A stretch of 64,000 nt of DNA from CAVPMW01 sp963706515 (GCA_963706515.1 CAVPMW010000010.1:248001-312000), one strand, 5' to 3'. Counted from the first letter of the stretch, positions 46,176 to 54,452 are shown. Notes: generated by a model from the sequence alone, not told the origin. Translations and numbers: made by a program.

Positions 46176-46262
46176 GGCGATTATTACCATAATAACTGAA
46201 TAAATTCTCCCGATAAATATTAAACAGAGCACGCTCAATTAATCAGGAAAATGGAGATTCCT

Positions 46263-47144
46263 ATGAAATTCATTGATCTTACTATTCCACTCGGGATCGC
46301 AACCCCAGCCTGGCCGACATACGAGCCCTTGCAGGTGAAATATTTTAAACGTCTTGCGCCGAATGGGGCAAACGGGCAATTGGTGACGCACTCCAACCAT
46401 CTGGGGACTCACCTGGACGGTGAGATCCACTTTCACACCCCAGGCAAAGACATCGCCTCCCTGGAAATGGATTACCTGGTGCACGCGGCTGCGGTGGTCG
46501 ATTTGAGCGATATTTGCGGAGATTACGACGTATATACCAGCAAGATGGTAGAAGAGCGAGTTGAAGTACGCGAGGGTGATATCCTCATCATCCACACAGG
46601 CTACCACCACTTCGGCTGGGACATGCCCACCGCTAATGAAATTCGCTATATGGTAATGCACCCTGGTCCTGATCGTGAGTTTGCAGAATGGGCAAAAGCG
46701 AAGAAAATCCGCTGGATCGGTGTGGATTGCGGCAGCGCCGACCACCCGATGAATACCATTATCAGAGACTGGATGCCCCGCCAGGCACGCCAGGCTGAAA
46801 AGGTTTTCAAGAAGAAATACGGGGCACCCCTGGCAGAGTACTTCGACGATTCGAAATACCAGCTCATGCACCTGGAAATGTTTCCCTTCGGCATCATCCA
46901 TGCGGAATGCCTGGGCGGGGACCTCGACCTGATCGTGAACCAGCGGGTGACGGTCGGTTTCTTCCCCTGGCGCTTTGTCGATGGTGAATCCAGCATCGGG
47001 CGCTGCGTGGCAGTGGTGGATGACGACGAGTACGATACGCTGATGAAGAAAAAAGCTGGCTTACCGAAGACGAAGTTCGGGGATGCTTACGATCTCAAGC
47101 ACGTGGAAAGCATTAATAAAATAAGCCAGGCGAACCTGGCGTAG
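46263..47144 (+). CDS. Cyclase family protein (metal-dependent amide hydrolase)
   Basis: A ~293-residue single-domain cyclase. The metal motif is HLGTHLDGEIHFH at about residues 43-55, with all expected ligands, and the later motif is DCGSADHPMNT. It is clearly related to both halves of the protein at 36276-37952. Members hydrolyse N-formylkynurenine, isatin and similar amides. I chose the ATG at 46263 because ATGGAGATTCCT places GGAG correctly; the frame is open from 46251. It follows the hydroxylase genes, suggesting it opens the hydroxylated ring. Confidence 0.9.
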   Translation: MKFIDLTIPLGIATPAWPTYEPLQVKYFKRLAPNGANGQLVTHSNHLGTHLDGEIHFHTPGKDIASLEMDYLVHAAAVVDLSDICGDYDVYTSKMVEERVEVREGDILIIHTGYHHFGWDMPTANEIRYMVMHPGPDREFAEWAKAKKIRWIGVDCGSADHPMNTIIRDWMPRQARQAEKVFKKKYGAPLAEYFDDSKYQLMHLEMFPFGIIHAECLGGDLDLIVNQRVTVGFFPWRFVDGESSIGRCVAVVDDDEYDTLMKKKAGLPKTKFGDAYDLKHVESINKISQANLA

Positions 47145-47152
47145 GAGAGAAA

Positions 47153-47848
47153 ATGCCAATCGATATGGAACTTGAAGAGGTCTTGCGACCCCATCAGTAC
47201 GACATGCCCCCCTACCCACCCAAGGTTATTATTCTGGCAAACGGCAAAAATATGGTCGTCCGCCAGGCTGCCCGTGAGGATGTTCCGGAGATCTTGAAAT
47301 CTGTTCACCCGTGCCTGTTCATCAACCGGGATTATTACGATATCGTCAGCGCTCGTTTATACGGGGAGCTGCTTGCCTGGTATCGCTACCGTGTGAAAAG
47401 TGAATATTGCCTGATCGGACAGATCGATGGCTACCTGGTTGGTATTGTCAATGGGCGCATGGAAACCGAGAAAACCGGTATGAGCTACCACACCCTGGCG
47501 ATTGACCGCGGTCTGCGCATCGGCTCTCACCTTTTCGCGGCCAAGATGGAGTATCACATGGATTATCTCGGGCAGGACGAAGTCCTGGTCGTCGCCGAAA
47601 GCCCGATCGGATTCCGGCGGTGGATGATCGAATATCCACTCGAACCAACCAAAATTCCACACGAGCTGGGCGGGGGCGACTCCTGGCGATTAACCCGGGA
47701 GATTTACCTTGCCGCCAAACCCCGCCTGGTTGTTGGCGATCGCCCGGTGCCAAAAGACTTGTGGGAAGAAGCAACGCGGGACATCCTGTTCGCCGATGAC
47801 GATACTATCCGCGAGAATCGCTGGTTTGAAGGGGAGGTGAGATCATGA
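47153..47848 (+). CDS. GNAT-like protein of unassigned family, copy B
   Basis: A 231-residue paralogue of the protein at 41125-41850. Matching blocks are RDYYDIVSARLYGELLAWYR, YCLIGQIDGYLVGIVNGRM and MSYHTLAIDRGLRIGSHLF. TAGGAGAGAAA precedes the ATG. It overlaps the thiolase-like gene as ATGA, so it is translated with the CoA-linked genes. Both copies lie near a cyclase gene, which suggests a shared but unknown step. Confidence 0.75.
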   Translation: MPIDMELEEVLRPHQYDMPPYPPKVIILANGKNMVVRQAAREDVPEILKSVHPCLFINRDYYDIVSARLYGELLAWYRYRVKSEYCLIGQIDGYLVGIVNGRMETEKTGMSYHTLAIDRGLRIGSHLFAAKMEYHMDYLGQDEVLVVAESPIGFRRWMIEYPLEPTKIPHELGGGDSWRLTREIYLAAKPRLVVGDRPVPKDLWEEATRDILFADDDTIRENRWFEGEVRS

Positions 47849-49041
47849 GAGATGTTGCAATAATCGGTGTTGGCATAATCCCATTCGGGCGAAGGGATGA
47901 AGATACCCTGATGGATATGCTGGCATTTGCATCCTTAAAAGCACTGGACGATGCCGGGCTGGACGAGGCAGAACACCCGGTTGATAGCGTCTACGTTGGC
48001 AACATGGGCGGTGGGATCATCCAGCACCAGACTGCCATCGCCAGCTCACTGGTGGATCGCTTAGGCTTGCTCCCGGCAGCTGCTGAAACAGTGGAAAATG
48101 GGCCGGCTTCGGGCGGCTCAGCAATGAAATGCGGCTTGCTTGCAGTCGCTTCCGGATATTCGGATATCGTTTTAGTGGTGGGTGGTGAGAAAATGCGCGA
48201 GGTCACCGGCTGGCGGGCTACGGATTTCGTGGCTACGATGACCCATCCTCAAGCCGAATATCCTTACGGGATCACACTTCCCGGTCTGGCAGGCATGTTT
48301 ACCAGGCTGTATATGGAGCAATATGGTGTGACCCGCGAGCAGCTTGTTTCAGTTGCCCTGAAAAATCAGGCGATGGGCACGCTCAACCCGTACGCGCATG
48401 TGGAAATGGCGCTCAGCCGTGAAGGGATATTCGAAAGCCCACACGCAATCGTGAATAACCCAACGGTTGCAGATCCCTTGCACCTGTATGATGCCTGCCC
48501 GGTGAGCGATGGCGCAGCAGCCGTGATTTTATGTCCCCTGGATATGGTTAAAAAGTGGAAAAAACCGCCGGTTGTCATTGCCGGCTTCGGTCAGGCAACC
48601 GATAGCCAGACTCTGCAGGAACGCGACGATCCCACCGATCTCAAAGCGGTAACGCTGGCTGCTCAGCAGGCTTTCGAGCGAGCCAAACTTAAGCCCTCCG
48701 ATATCGATGTGGCTGAACTGCACGACGCCTTTACCATCCTGGAGATCGCCGAAAGCGAGCATATCGGTTTCTTCAAAAAAGGTGAAGGCGGGAAGGCAGC
48801 CATTACCGGTAAAACGAGCCTGGGAGGTCAGATACCGCTCAATATGTCCGGCGGGTTGAAAGCGCGCGGCCATCCCGTCGGCGCTACCGGCGTCGCGCAG
48901 GTAGTGGATATCGTTTTCCAGCTGCGCCATGAGCTGAGCAATGAGCGGCAAGTAAAAAACGCCAAAACTGGGTTAACCATTAATTTTGGTGGTTTCGGTA
49001 ACAACGTGCTTGTATTTATCCTGCGGAGGGTAGATCAATGA
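47845..49041 (+). CDS. Thiolase-like protein without the nucleophilic Cys (candidate retro-aldolase)
   Basis: A 398-residue SCP2-thiolase-type protein. The usual active-site Cys region (ACASGG) reads ENGPASGGSAM at about residues 88-98, so the Cys is missing. The second Cys near the end is also absent (NFGGFGNNVLV). The His motifs AELHDAFT and GGLKARGHPVGATG remain. Thiolase-like proteins lacking Cys and paired with a DUF35 protein include the steroid side-chain retro-aldolase Ltp2. A similar C-C cleavage of a hydroxyacyl-CoA is inferred here; plain acetyl-CoA acetyltransferase activity is unlikely. Overlaps of 4 bases link it to both neighbours. Confidence 0.88.
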   Translation: MRDVAIIGVGIIPFGRRDEDTLMDMLAFASLKALDDAGLDEAEHPVDSVYVGNMGGGIIQHQTAIASSLVDRLGLLPAAAETVENGPASGGSAMKCGLLAVASGYSDIVLVVGGEKMREVTGWRATDFVATMTHPQAEYPYGITLPGLAGMFTRLYMEQYGVTREQLVSVALKNQAMGTLNPYAHVEMALSREGIFESPHAIVNNPTVADPLHLYDACPVSDGAAAVILCPLDMVKKWKKPPVVIAGFGQATDSQTLQERDDPTDLKAVTLAAQQAFERAKLKPSDIDVAELHDAFTILEIAESEHIGFFKKGEGGKAAITGKTSLGGQIPLNMSGGLKARGHPVGATGVAQVVDIVFQLRHELSNERQVKNAKTGLTINFGGFGNNVLVFILRRVDQ

Positions 49042-49391
49042 AAGCTGTCGCTATTGAAGCCTATCGCTGTAAGAGCTGTGGCAAAATCCATTACCCATAT
49101 CACGATCGCTGCACAGCCTGTAAGGGTCGCGAATTCGAGATTATTACCCCACAAGGGGATGCTAAACTGATTACTTACACCCAAATATTCAACCTCCCCT
49201 GGGGTTTTGACCAACGTTATCTCATTATTGGCGTCGCAGAATTTGAAAACGGGATCAAAGCGATGGGTCAGATCAACGCCAGCTCATTGAATGAGCTGAA
49301 GGTTGGGAAGACGGTCAAAGCCAGCTGGGAACCCATTCGCTTTCAATATGGCGAAAACGTGTACGGGATCGTGTATACACCTGTTAAATAA
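49038..49391 (+). CDS. DUF35 OB-fold zinc-ribbon protein (thiolase partner)
   Basis: A 117-residue protein. The rubredoxin-like zinc ribbon is YRCKSCGKIHYPYHDRCTAC at about residues 9-28. An OB fold follows (AKLITYTQIFNLPWGF, GIKAMGQINASS). DUF35 proteins bind thiolase-like enzymes and help position the CoA substrate. It overlaps the thiolase-like gene as ATGA and ends the right arm. A MITE-like element starts one base after its stop. Confidence 0.93.
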   Translation: MKAVAIEAYRCKSCGKIHYPYHDRCTACKGREFEIITPQGDAKLITYTQIFNLPWGFDQRYLIIGVAEFENGIKAMGQINASSLNELKVGKTVKASWEPIRFQYGENVYGIVYTPVK

Positions 49392-49392
49392 T

Positions 49393-49500
49393 TAGGAGTT
49401 ACGCCACTGAAGGAAAAAAGTCCGGAAATAGGGGTGTAGGGCGGATGCCCGCCCTACACCCCTATTTCCGGCAATTCCTCAGCGAACTGCGTAAGTCCTA
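49393..49500. mobile_element. MITE-like palindromic element, copy 3
   Basis: A 108-base element, nearly the reverse complement of the one at 20473. The right terminal repeat is AACTGCGTAAGTCCTA; the left is TAGGAGTTACGCCACT, slightly decayed. The hairpin arms start CCGGAAATAGGGGTGTAGGG. Inserted directly after the DUF35 stop codon. Confidence 0.85.
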
Positions 49501-49529
49501 ATAATGAGGCTTTCGTAGACAAAACCTTC

Positions 49530-49580
49530 AAAATAAAAGACCTGGAAGGTTGAGGACGCCGACCATGTCTTTTATTTTTT
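49530..49580 (+). terminator. Possible AT-rich terminator downstream of the right arm
   Basis: AAAATAAAAGAC (49530-49541) pairs with GTCTTTTATTTT (49567-49578) around a 25-base loop and runs into T6. The long loop and weak stem make it uncertain. Confidence 0.35.
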
Positions 49581-49635
49581 AATCAGGGCACCCAAATAAA
49601 CAAATGAGCTGCTGTCCAGGCCAGGAAGAAAATTT

Positions 49636-50480
49636 ATGCCAGTAATTGGCTCATCTGGAATTATCTCCGCGCTGCTCTCAGCCGGAATGTGGGGAGGTGG
49701 AGATTTCAGCGGGGGATATGCCTCCCGTAAGAGCCATCCTTTTCAAATACTGGTAATAGCTGCCTTCGCTGGAGTGGTCCTCCTGGGCGTCTGCGCACTC
49801 TGGCAGCACGAGACGTTTCCCCCTCTCAGAGGCATTATATTCTCTCTGCTGGCAGGTATTCTAGGATCCATCGGCATTGCCTGCCTATACAGCGCGCTGA
49901 GCATGGGCCATACAGCTATAGCCGCATCGCTGGCAGCAGTCGTCGGGGCAAGCTTACCGCGCTCTTCACTATATTGGTAATCGGGTTGCCGGGACGGCCT
50001 CAGCTGCTTGGATTTGCCCTGGCGCTTGCCGGAATCTGGTTGGTCACTCAACCAGCGAAAGGCGGCACAAAAGTGAGCCGGCAGGTAATCTTTCTGGCAA
50101 TTCTGGCGGGCGTAGGGTTCGCTGGGTTTTTTATCCTGATTGCTCAGGTCGAACCTGGTTGGGTGTTCACACCGCTGATTATCGCCCGCTCGATGGCGCT
50201 GATCACGGGATTGGTGATGCTTTTCGTGCGGCGGCTGCCACTGCCTTCCGTCGTAAATAACCCGGTTGCTGTTCTCGCCGGCGTGCTGGATGCCGGTGGG
50301 AATATATTCTTTGTCCTGGCGAAAGAGCTCGCCCGGCTGGACATCGTGGTAATGCTGGCTTCTTTGTACCCGGTAGTAACCGTCTTACTTGCCGTAGTTA
50401 TCCTTAAGGAGCATGTGTCACGCGTACAATGGATCGGTGCGGGTTTGTGCGTGCTCGCGATTGCGTTGATCTCAATTTGA
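49636..50480 (+). CDS. EamA/DMT family transporter (frameshifted)
   Basis: The pieces are 49636-49980 and 49974-50480, together ~280 residues with ten membrane segments, normal for the drug/metabolite transporter family. Each half has one EamA unit; the second includes LASLYPVVTVLLAVVILKEH, the typical family ending. The switch is near 49955, where VVGASL is continued by TALFTILVIG in the other frame, so one base is probably wrong. It is just beyond the catabolic island and could export or import a metabolite, but the family is too broad to say. Confidence 0.83.
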
Positions 50481-50489
50481 GGTTGGCTA

Positions 50490-51296
50490 TCATGGCCAGG
50501 GAATCTCTACCGGGTCGGTATAGCCATGCTTCTCCACCGTGTAAAGCTTTCCCCCGGAAGCTCCAGAGCAGCCGGCCTCATCCGTGAACTCGTAGGATGT
50601 ATCCGTAGTTTGAACCGCAACTGACAGCAAGCTTCCACTCTGGCAAACGGTCGCTTCAATTAAGTATCCACGATCGTCATCTTCGGTCATCCATACCCGC
50701 TCCCAGGAAACCGTTACACTATCGCCAGAGCGGCTCGCCTCGACATCATCCGGTGGACCGTAAAGCGTAGAGTGAGGTAAGCGGGTCGTCACTCGGTTCA
50801 GCTTCGTGATGTCCCCCTGGATTTCGATTACGGATGGCGCGACCCAGCAATTTCGGTCAAGGTCATCTGGCTTAACCCACAGCCAGCTGCCTGCCATGCT
50901 GCGCCCACGCACCTCGACATGATCGCCGATGTTCAGCTCGTCCGAGTAGAGATATGCCTTACCGGGTCCGTAGCGACAAAATGCCCGTAAAAGAACCGTG
51001 GCGTCGGGGAAATCAGGGGTCGGGGTTAAGGTAATTGTCGGTGTGGTTGAGATCGTCGGGGTGCGGGTCGTCGTCGGAGTAGAGCTGGGCAACGGCGTCA
51101 TGGTCACGGTGGGGGTGAGTGTGCTGGTTGGCGCAGGGGTCAAGGACGCAGGGGAAGTACTCGCTAGCAATGGAGATGTTGGGGATAGAGGAGGAATACT
51201 GGTTGGGTTTACAGCTGGCTGCAGACGCTCGCCGCATGCGCCGAGCAGAAAAGCGCCAAAAATGATAAATGCCACCGAGCAATCCAGGCGGGTCAT
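50490..51296 (-). CDS. Thr/Pro-rich lipoprotein with SH3-like and fibronectin-like domains
   Basis: A 268-residue lipoprotein; the signal ends LLGAC with Cys at residue 21. A Thr/Pro/Ser linker spans about residues 28-95. A bacterial SH3-like domain follows (about 98-160: LLRAFCRYGPGKAYLYS, VEVRGRSMAGSWLWV), then a fibronectin-III-like domain (PPDDVEASRSGDSVTVSWER onward). It is probably displayed on the cell surface for binding. Function unknown. It converges on the EamA gene. Confidence 0.75.
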   Translation of the reverse strand: MTRLDCSVAFIIFGAFLLGACGERLQPAVNPTSIPPLSPTSPLLASTSPASLTPAPTSTLTPTVTMTPLPSSTPTTTRTPTISTTPTITLTPTPDFPDATVLLRAFCRYGPGKAYLYSDELNIGDHVEVRGRSMAGSWLWVKPDDLDRNCWVAPSVIEIQGDITKLNRVTTRLPHSTLYGPPDDVEASRSGDSVTVSWERVWMTEDDDRGYLIEATVCQSGSLLSVAVQTTDTSYEFTDEAGCSGASGGKLYTVEKHGYTDPVEIPWP

Positions 51297-51401
51297 TGGA
51301 TGATTCTAATCGTGGAAGTAAGGGATTTTGCACATAATTGAGATGATTAACGATATTGTAATGTGAATTCTATAAGCAGTAAGGTTTGTGCTCGATGGCT
51401 T

Positions 51402-51417
51402 TACCAGGTACCTGGTA
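51402..51417. promoter_or_regulatory. Perfect 16-base palindrome upstream of the metal-transport genes
   Basis: TACCAGGTACCTGGTA in the 295-base divergent gap (51297-51591). It is an operator-like symmetric site, but no regulator is encoded nearby. Confidence 0.4.
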
Positions 51418-51484
51418 GGTATCAAGCAGTTTATTTGGAGTAGAAATGAGCGGTGCAATTATTCACAAAAAACAAGTCTGTTAA

Positions 51485-51513
51485 TTGACGAATGCTATCG
51501 ATGGTGCTAATAT
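51485..51513 (+). promoter_or_regulatory. Putative promoter of the MgtE-N/NRAMP genes
   Basis: TTGACG at 51485-51490, a 17-base spacer, TAATAT at 51508-51513; good spacing and 5 of 6 and 4 of 6 consensus matches. The leader to the ATG at 51592 would be ~70 bases, too short for an M-box riboswitch. Confidence 0.5.
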
Positions 51514-51591
51514 TCGAGTGCCCTGAATTACCCTGTTAGAAATATATCGTCGCAGCAAGCATCAATAGACTAATAGAAAAGGAGGTGGAAT

Positions 51592-52848
51592 ATGCCGTTT
51601 ATCAGCGAACTGGTCGGTCGCCCGGTCGCAGACCTGGACGGAGTGCTGATTGGAAATCTGAAAGAGCTATTAGCCAATTTTCAAGGCGATATTCCCCTTC
51701 CAAAGATTGTTGCACTAGAAGTCAAGCGCGGGAACCAAAGCAGGATGGTTCCCATCAATGATGTCACAGTCCTGATTGCTCCTGCCGTATCTTTAAATAA
51801 ACGTCAAGCAGATTTATCTCCTTACATTCCTTCCCCAGGCGACATGTACCTGATCCGCGACGTGCTCGACAAACAGATTATCGATACGAACGGAGTGCGG
51901 GTGGTGCGGGTCAATGACCTTGAGCTAACCCGAGTAAATGGGGGAATATTCGTCGCGAATGTCGATATCAGCGGGGCAGCCCTCATCCGCCGTTTGGGTC
52001 TCAGCGGTGTAAGCCGGCGACTGGCAAACCGGGTCGGGCGCGGGTCACAGCCAGGCTCAATTTCATGGGTGGATGTGGAGCTGATCGCCAGCGACCAGCC
52101 GTTGCGCCTGAAAGTTCCCAGCGAGAAGATTACTGAGCTGCACCCGGCAGACCTGGCGGATATTTTGACTGACCTTACCCGCCAGGAAGGCAGGGAATTC
52201 CTGGAATCTCTGGATTTGGAAACCCTGGCAGACACCCTGGAAGAAGTCGAACCCGATTTCCAGGCAAGCCTGGTCGAGGGCATGTCTAATGAGCGAGTGG
52301 CGGATGTTCTGGAAGAGATGGAGCCGGATGAGGCCGCAGACCTGCTGGCAGAGCTGCCGGAGGAGCGCAGCCAGGAATTGCTCGAGCTCATGGAAGACGA
52401 TGAGGCGGATGAAGTTCGCAAGCTGCTTACCTATCCGGATGATTCGGCTGGCGGGATCATGACCACAGAATTTGTCGCGGTTCATCCGGACCTCACCGCC
52501 GAGCAGGTGATCGGACTGCTGAGAGAGCAGGCCCAGGAAGTCGAATCCATCTTTTATGTTTTCGTCACCGATCCGGCGGACAAGCTGGTAGGGGTATTTT
52601 CGCTCCGCGAGCTGGTCATTTCTCCGCCCGAAGTCAAAGTATCAGACTTAATGATTAAGCGGGTGGTCAGCGTCCACCTCGAAGATAGCCAGGATGACTG
52701 CGCCCAGGCAATTGCAAAATATGATCTGGTTGCGATCCCGGTGATCGACGATGAAAGGCATCTGCACGGGATCGTGACTGCAGATGATGCCCTGGATAAG
52801 ATCATCCCCACTGCCTGGAAAAAGCGCCTACCGCATCTCTACCATTAA
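51592..52848 (+). CDS. PRC-barrel, MgtE N-terminal and CBS domain protein
   Basis: A 418-residue cytoplasmic protein. Two PRC-barrel-like parts (about residues 1-70 and 80-155: GRPVADLDGVLIGNLKEL, DTNGVRVVRVNDLEL) are followed by the MgtE N-terminal helical domain (LHPADLADILTDL, VLEEMEPDEAADLLAELPEE) and two CBS domains (VKVSDLMIKRVVSVHLEDS). It lacks the MgtE membrane channel. In MgtE these regions sense Mg2+. The transporter gene downstream starts 8 bases later, so this protein probably gates or senses for it. AAAGGAGGTGGAAT is a strong ribosome site. Confidence 0.88.
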   Translation: MPFISELVGRPVADLDGVLIGNLKELLANFQGDIPLPKIVALEVKRGNQSRMVPINDVTVLIAPAVSLNKRQADLSPYIPSPGDMYLIRDVLDKQIIDTNGVRVVRVNDLELTRVNGGIFVANVDISGAALIRRLGLSGVSRRLANRVGRGSQPGSISWVDVELIASDQPLRLKVPSEKITELHPADLADILTDLTRQEGREFLESLDLETLADTLEEVEPDFQASLVEGMSNERVADVLEEMEPDEAADLLAELPEERSQELLELMEDDEADEVRKLLTYPDDSAGGIMTTEFVAVHPDLTAEQVIGLLREQAQEVESIFYVFVTDPADKLVGVFSLRELVISPPEVKVSDLMIKRVVSVHLEDSQDDCAQAIAKYDLVAIPVIDDERHLHGIVTADDALDKIIPTAWKKRLPHLYH

Positions 52849-52856
52849 CTCCGACT

Positions 52857-54134
52857 ATGCAGGCGACCAAACTGATCTGGAAACGCTTCAGACCCTACCG
52901 CTTGCGCCTGATATTACTGTTTTCCGTAATCGGGCCGGGAATCATCACTGCCAACGTCGATAACGACGCAGGCGGGATATCGACCTATTCCGTCGCCGGG
53001 GCTCATTTCGGCTACGGGTTTTTATGGATGATGCCGCTGGTCGCTCTGGCATTAATCCTGGTGCAGGAAATGAGCGCCCGCCTGGGGGTGGTGACGGGAA
53101 AAGGCCTGGCTGACCTGATCCGGGAGCGGACGGGCGTCCGCGTGACAGCGATCTTGCTTTTATTCCTGGTTTTCGTCAACCTGGCCAATACCGTAAGCGA
53201 ATTTGCTGGTGTGGCAGCCAGCATGGAAATATTCTCCGTCAGCAAGTATATTTCAGTTCCCCTGGCTGCCCTATTGGTCTGGGTGCTCGTATTCAAAGGG
53301 AACTATAAAAATATCGAGCGAATTTTCCTGGTTGCCAGCACGATATTCATTGCTTATATTCTGTCCGGTGTTCTGTCCCATCCTGAATGGCTGGTCGTAG
53401 CAAAATCGTTTGCTACCCCCAGCTTCCAGCTCAATGCTGCCTACGTGACATTATTTATCACCATCATCGGCACAACAATTGCGCCCTGGATGCAGTTCTA
53501 CCAGCAGTCTTCTATCGCGGACAAAGGGATCCAGGTCGAGAACTACCGCCTTGAGATCCTGGACGTAGTAGTTGGCTCCTTGTTTGCGGTGGTGGTTGCC
53601 TGCTTTATCATGATTGCCTGTGCGTCAACATTGTACAGGAATGGAATCCATATCCAGACTGCGAAGGATGCCGCGCTTGCATTGGGTCCCCTGGCGGGGA
53701 ACTACGCCCAGCTGCTTTTTGCAATCGGGTTATTAAACGCCTCGTTATTTGCTGCAGCTATCCTGCCGCTTTCAACCGCATATTTAGTTTGCGAAGCGTT
53801 CGGGTGGGAGTTGAGTCTCAGCAGAGAGGTTTCAGAAGCAAAAATATTCTTCTCGATCTTTACCGTGATGATCGTCCTGGGGGCGGCAATCATCCTTCTG
53901 CCCATCAAGTCGCTGATCCAGGCGATGATCGCCAGTCAAACATTAAATGGAATATTACTGCCGTTCATCTTGATCTTTATGTTGATCTTGATCAATGACC
54001 GCCGGCTCATGGGAAATTTTGCCAACAAGCGTTCTTTCAACATCATTGCCATAATTGTGGTGGTGGTATTAATTTTGCTATCGATATTATTGGTAGCTTT
54101 ATCCGTCTTTCCCGGTTTGTTCGGCAATTCTTGA
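52857..54134 (+). CDS. NRAMP-related divalent metal transporter, atypical metal site
   Basis: A 425-residue membrane protein with 11 membrane segments. The usual NRAMP helix-1 motif DPGN reads DNDAGG (ITANVDNDAGGISTYS), and the helix-6 motif with Met and His (MPH) reads GTTIAPWMQFYQQ. The Met that gives Mn/Fe preference is therefore replaced by Ala. NRAMP-related Mg2+ transporters (NRMTs) lack this Met. The neighbour with MgtE sensor domains supports Mg2+ or another hard cation, but this is inference. It is cotranscribed with the sensor gene. Confidence 0.88.
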   Translation: MQATKLIWKRFRPYRLRLILLFSVIGPGIITANVDNDAGGISTYSVAGAHFGYGFLWMMPLVALALILVQEMSARLGVVTGKGLADLIRERTGVRVTAILLLFLVFVNLANTVSEFAGVAASMEIFSVSKYISVPLAALLVWVLVFKGNYKNIERIFLVASTIFIAYILSGVLSHPEWLVVAKSFATPSFQLNAAYVTLFITIIGTTIAPWMQFYQQSSIADKGIQVENYRLEILDVVVGSLFAVVVACFIMIACASTLYRNGIHIQTAKDAALALGPLAGNYAQLLFAIGLLNASLFAAAILPLSTAYLVCEAFGWELSLSREVSEAKIFFSIFTVMIVLGAAIILLPIKSLIQAMIASQTLNGILLPFILIFMLILINDRRLMGNFANKRSFNIIAIIVVVVLILLSILLVALSVFPGLFGNS

Positions 54135-54146
54135 AAGGTATGTTTG

Positions 54147-54428
54147 CTATGTTCCCTGGCGCTGGCTCAATTCCACGCCCAGGTAAGAAAGAATGATCTC
54201 GAGCGGCCAGTGCCGGTTTTGATCAAAGATACGCTTCGCTTCCTGCAAAGCCGCTTCTTTCTCCTTCTTATCCCGGACCACTAACCCGGTAATCTTCTTC
54301 TCCCACAGATAGCTTGAAATACCTGCTTTGGATCCATCGCTTTCGTCGTAGGCTTCTTGAATATATTGCTGTAAGTACATCCGATATTTGCCGATATCCA
54401 TGATCGTTCTTTCTACCGGCGCCTGCAA
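54147..54428 (-). CDS. Small hypothetical protein
   Basis: A 93-residue frame, or 84 from the ATG at 54401 (MDIGKYRMYLQQYIQEAYDE). It is mainly helical and charged, ending HWPLEIILSYLGVELS. No family recognised. It follows the SIS-domain gene by ~24 bases on the same strand and converges on the metal transporter gene with a 12-base gap. It may be a last, minor member of the sugar operon. Confidence 0.55.
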   Translation of the reverse strand: MQAPVERTIMDIGKYRMYLQQYIQEAYDESDGSKAGISSYLWEKKITGLVVRDKKEKEAALQEAKRIFDQNRHWPLEIILSYLGVELSQRQGT

Positions 54429-54452
54429 TAACCAACGAACCCCGGTTGTGCT

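Noticed and set aside
47845..49041. Acetyl-CoA acetyltransferase (classical thiolase)
   Set aside because: Both catalytic Cys positions are missing and the partner is a DUF35 protein.
51297..51591. M-box or Mn riboswitch upstream of the metal transporter genes
   Set aside because: The leader after the predicted promoter is only ~70 bases and I could not see conserved riboswitch elements. Only a palindrome and a promoter are supported.
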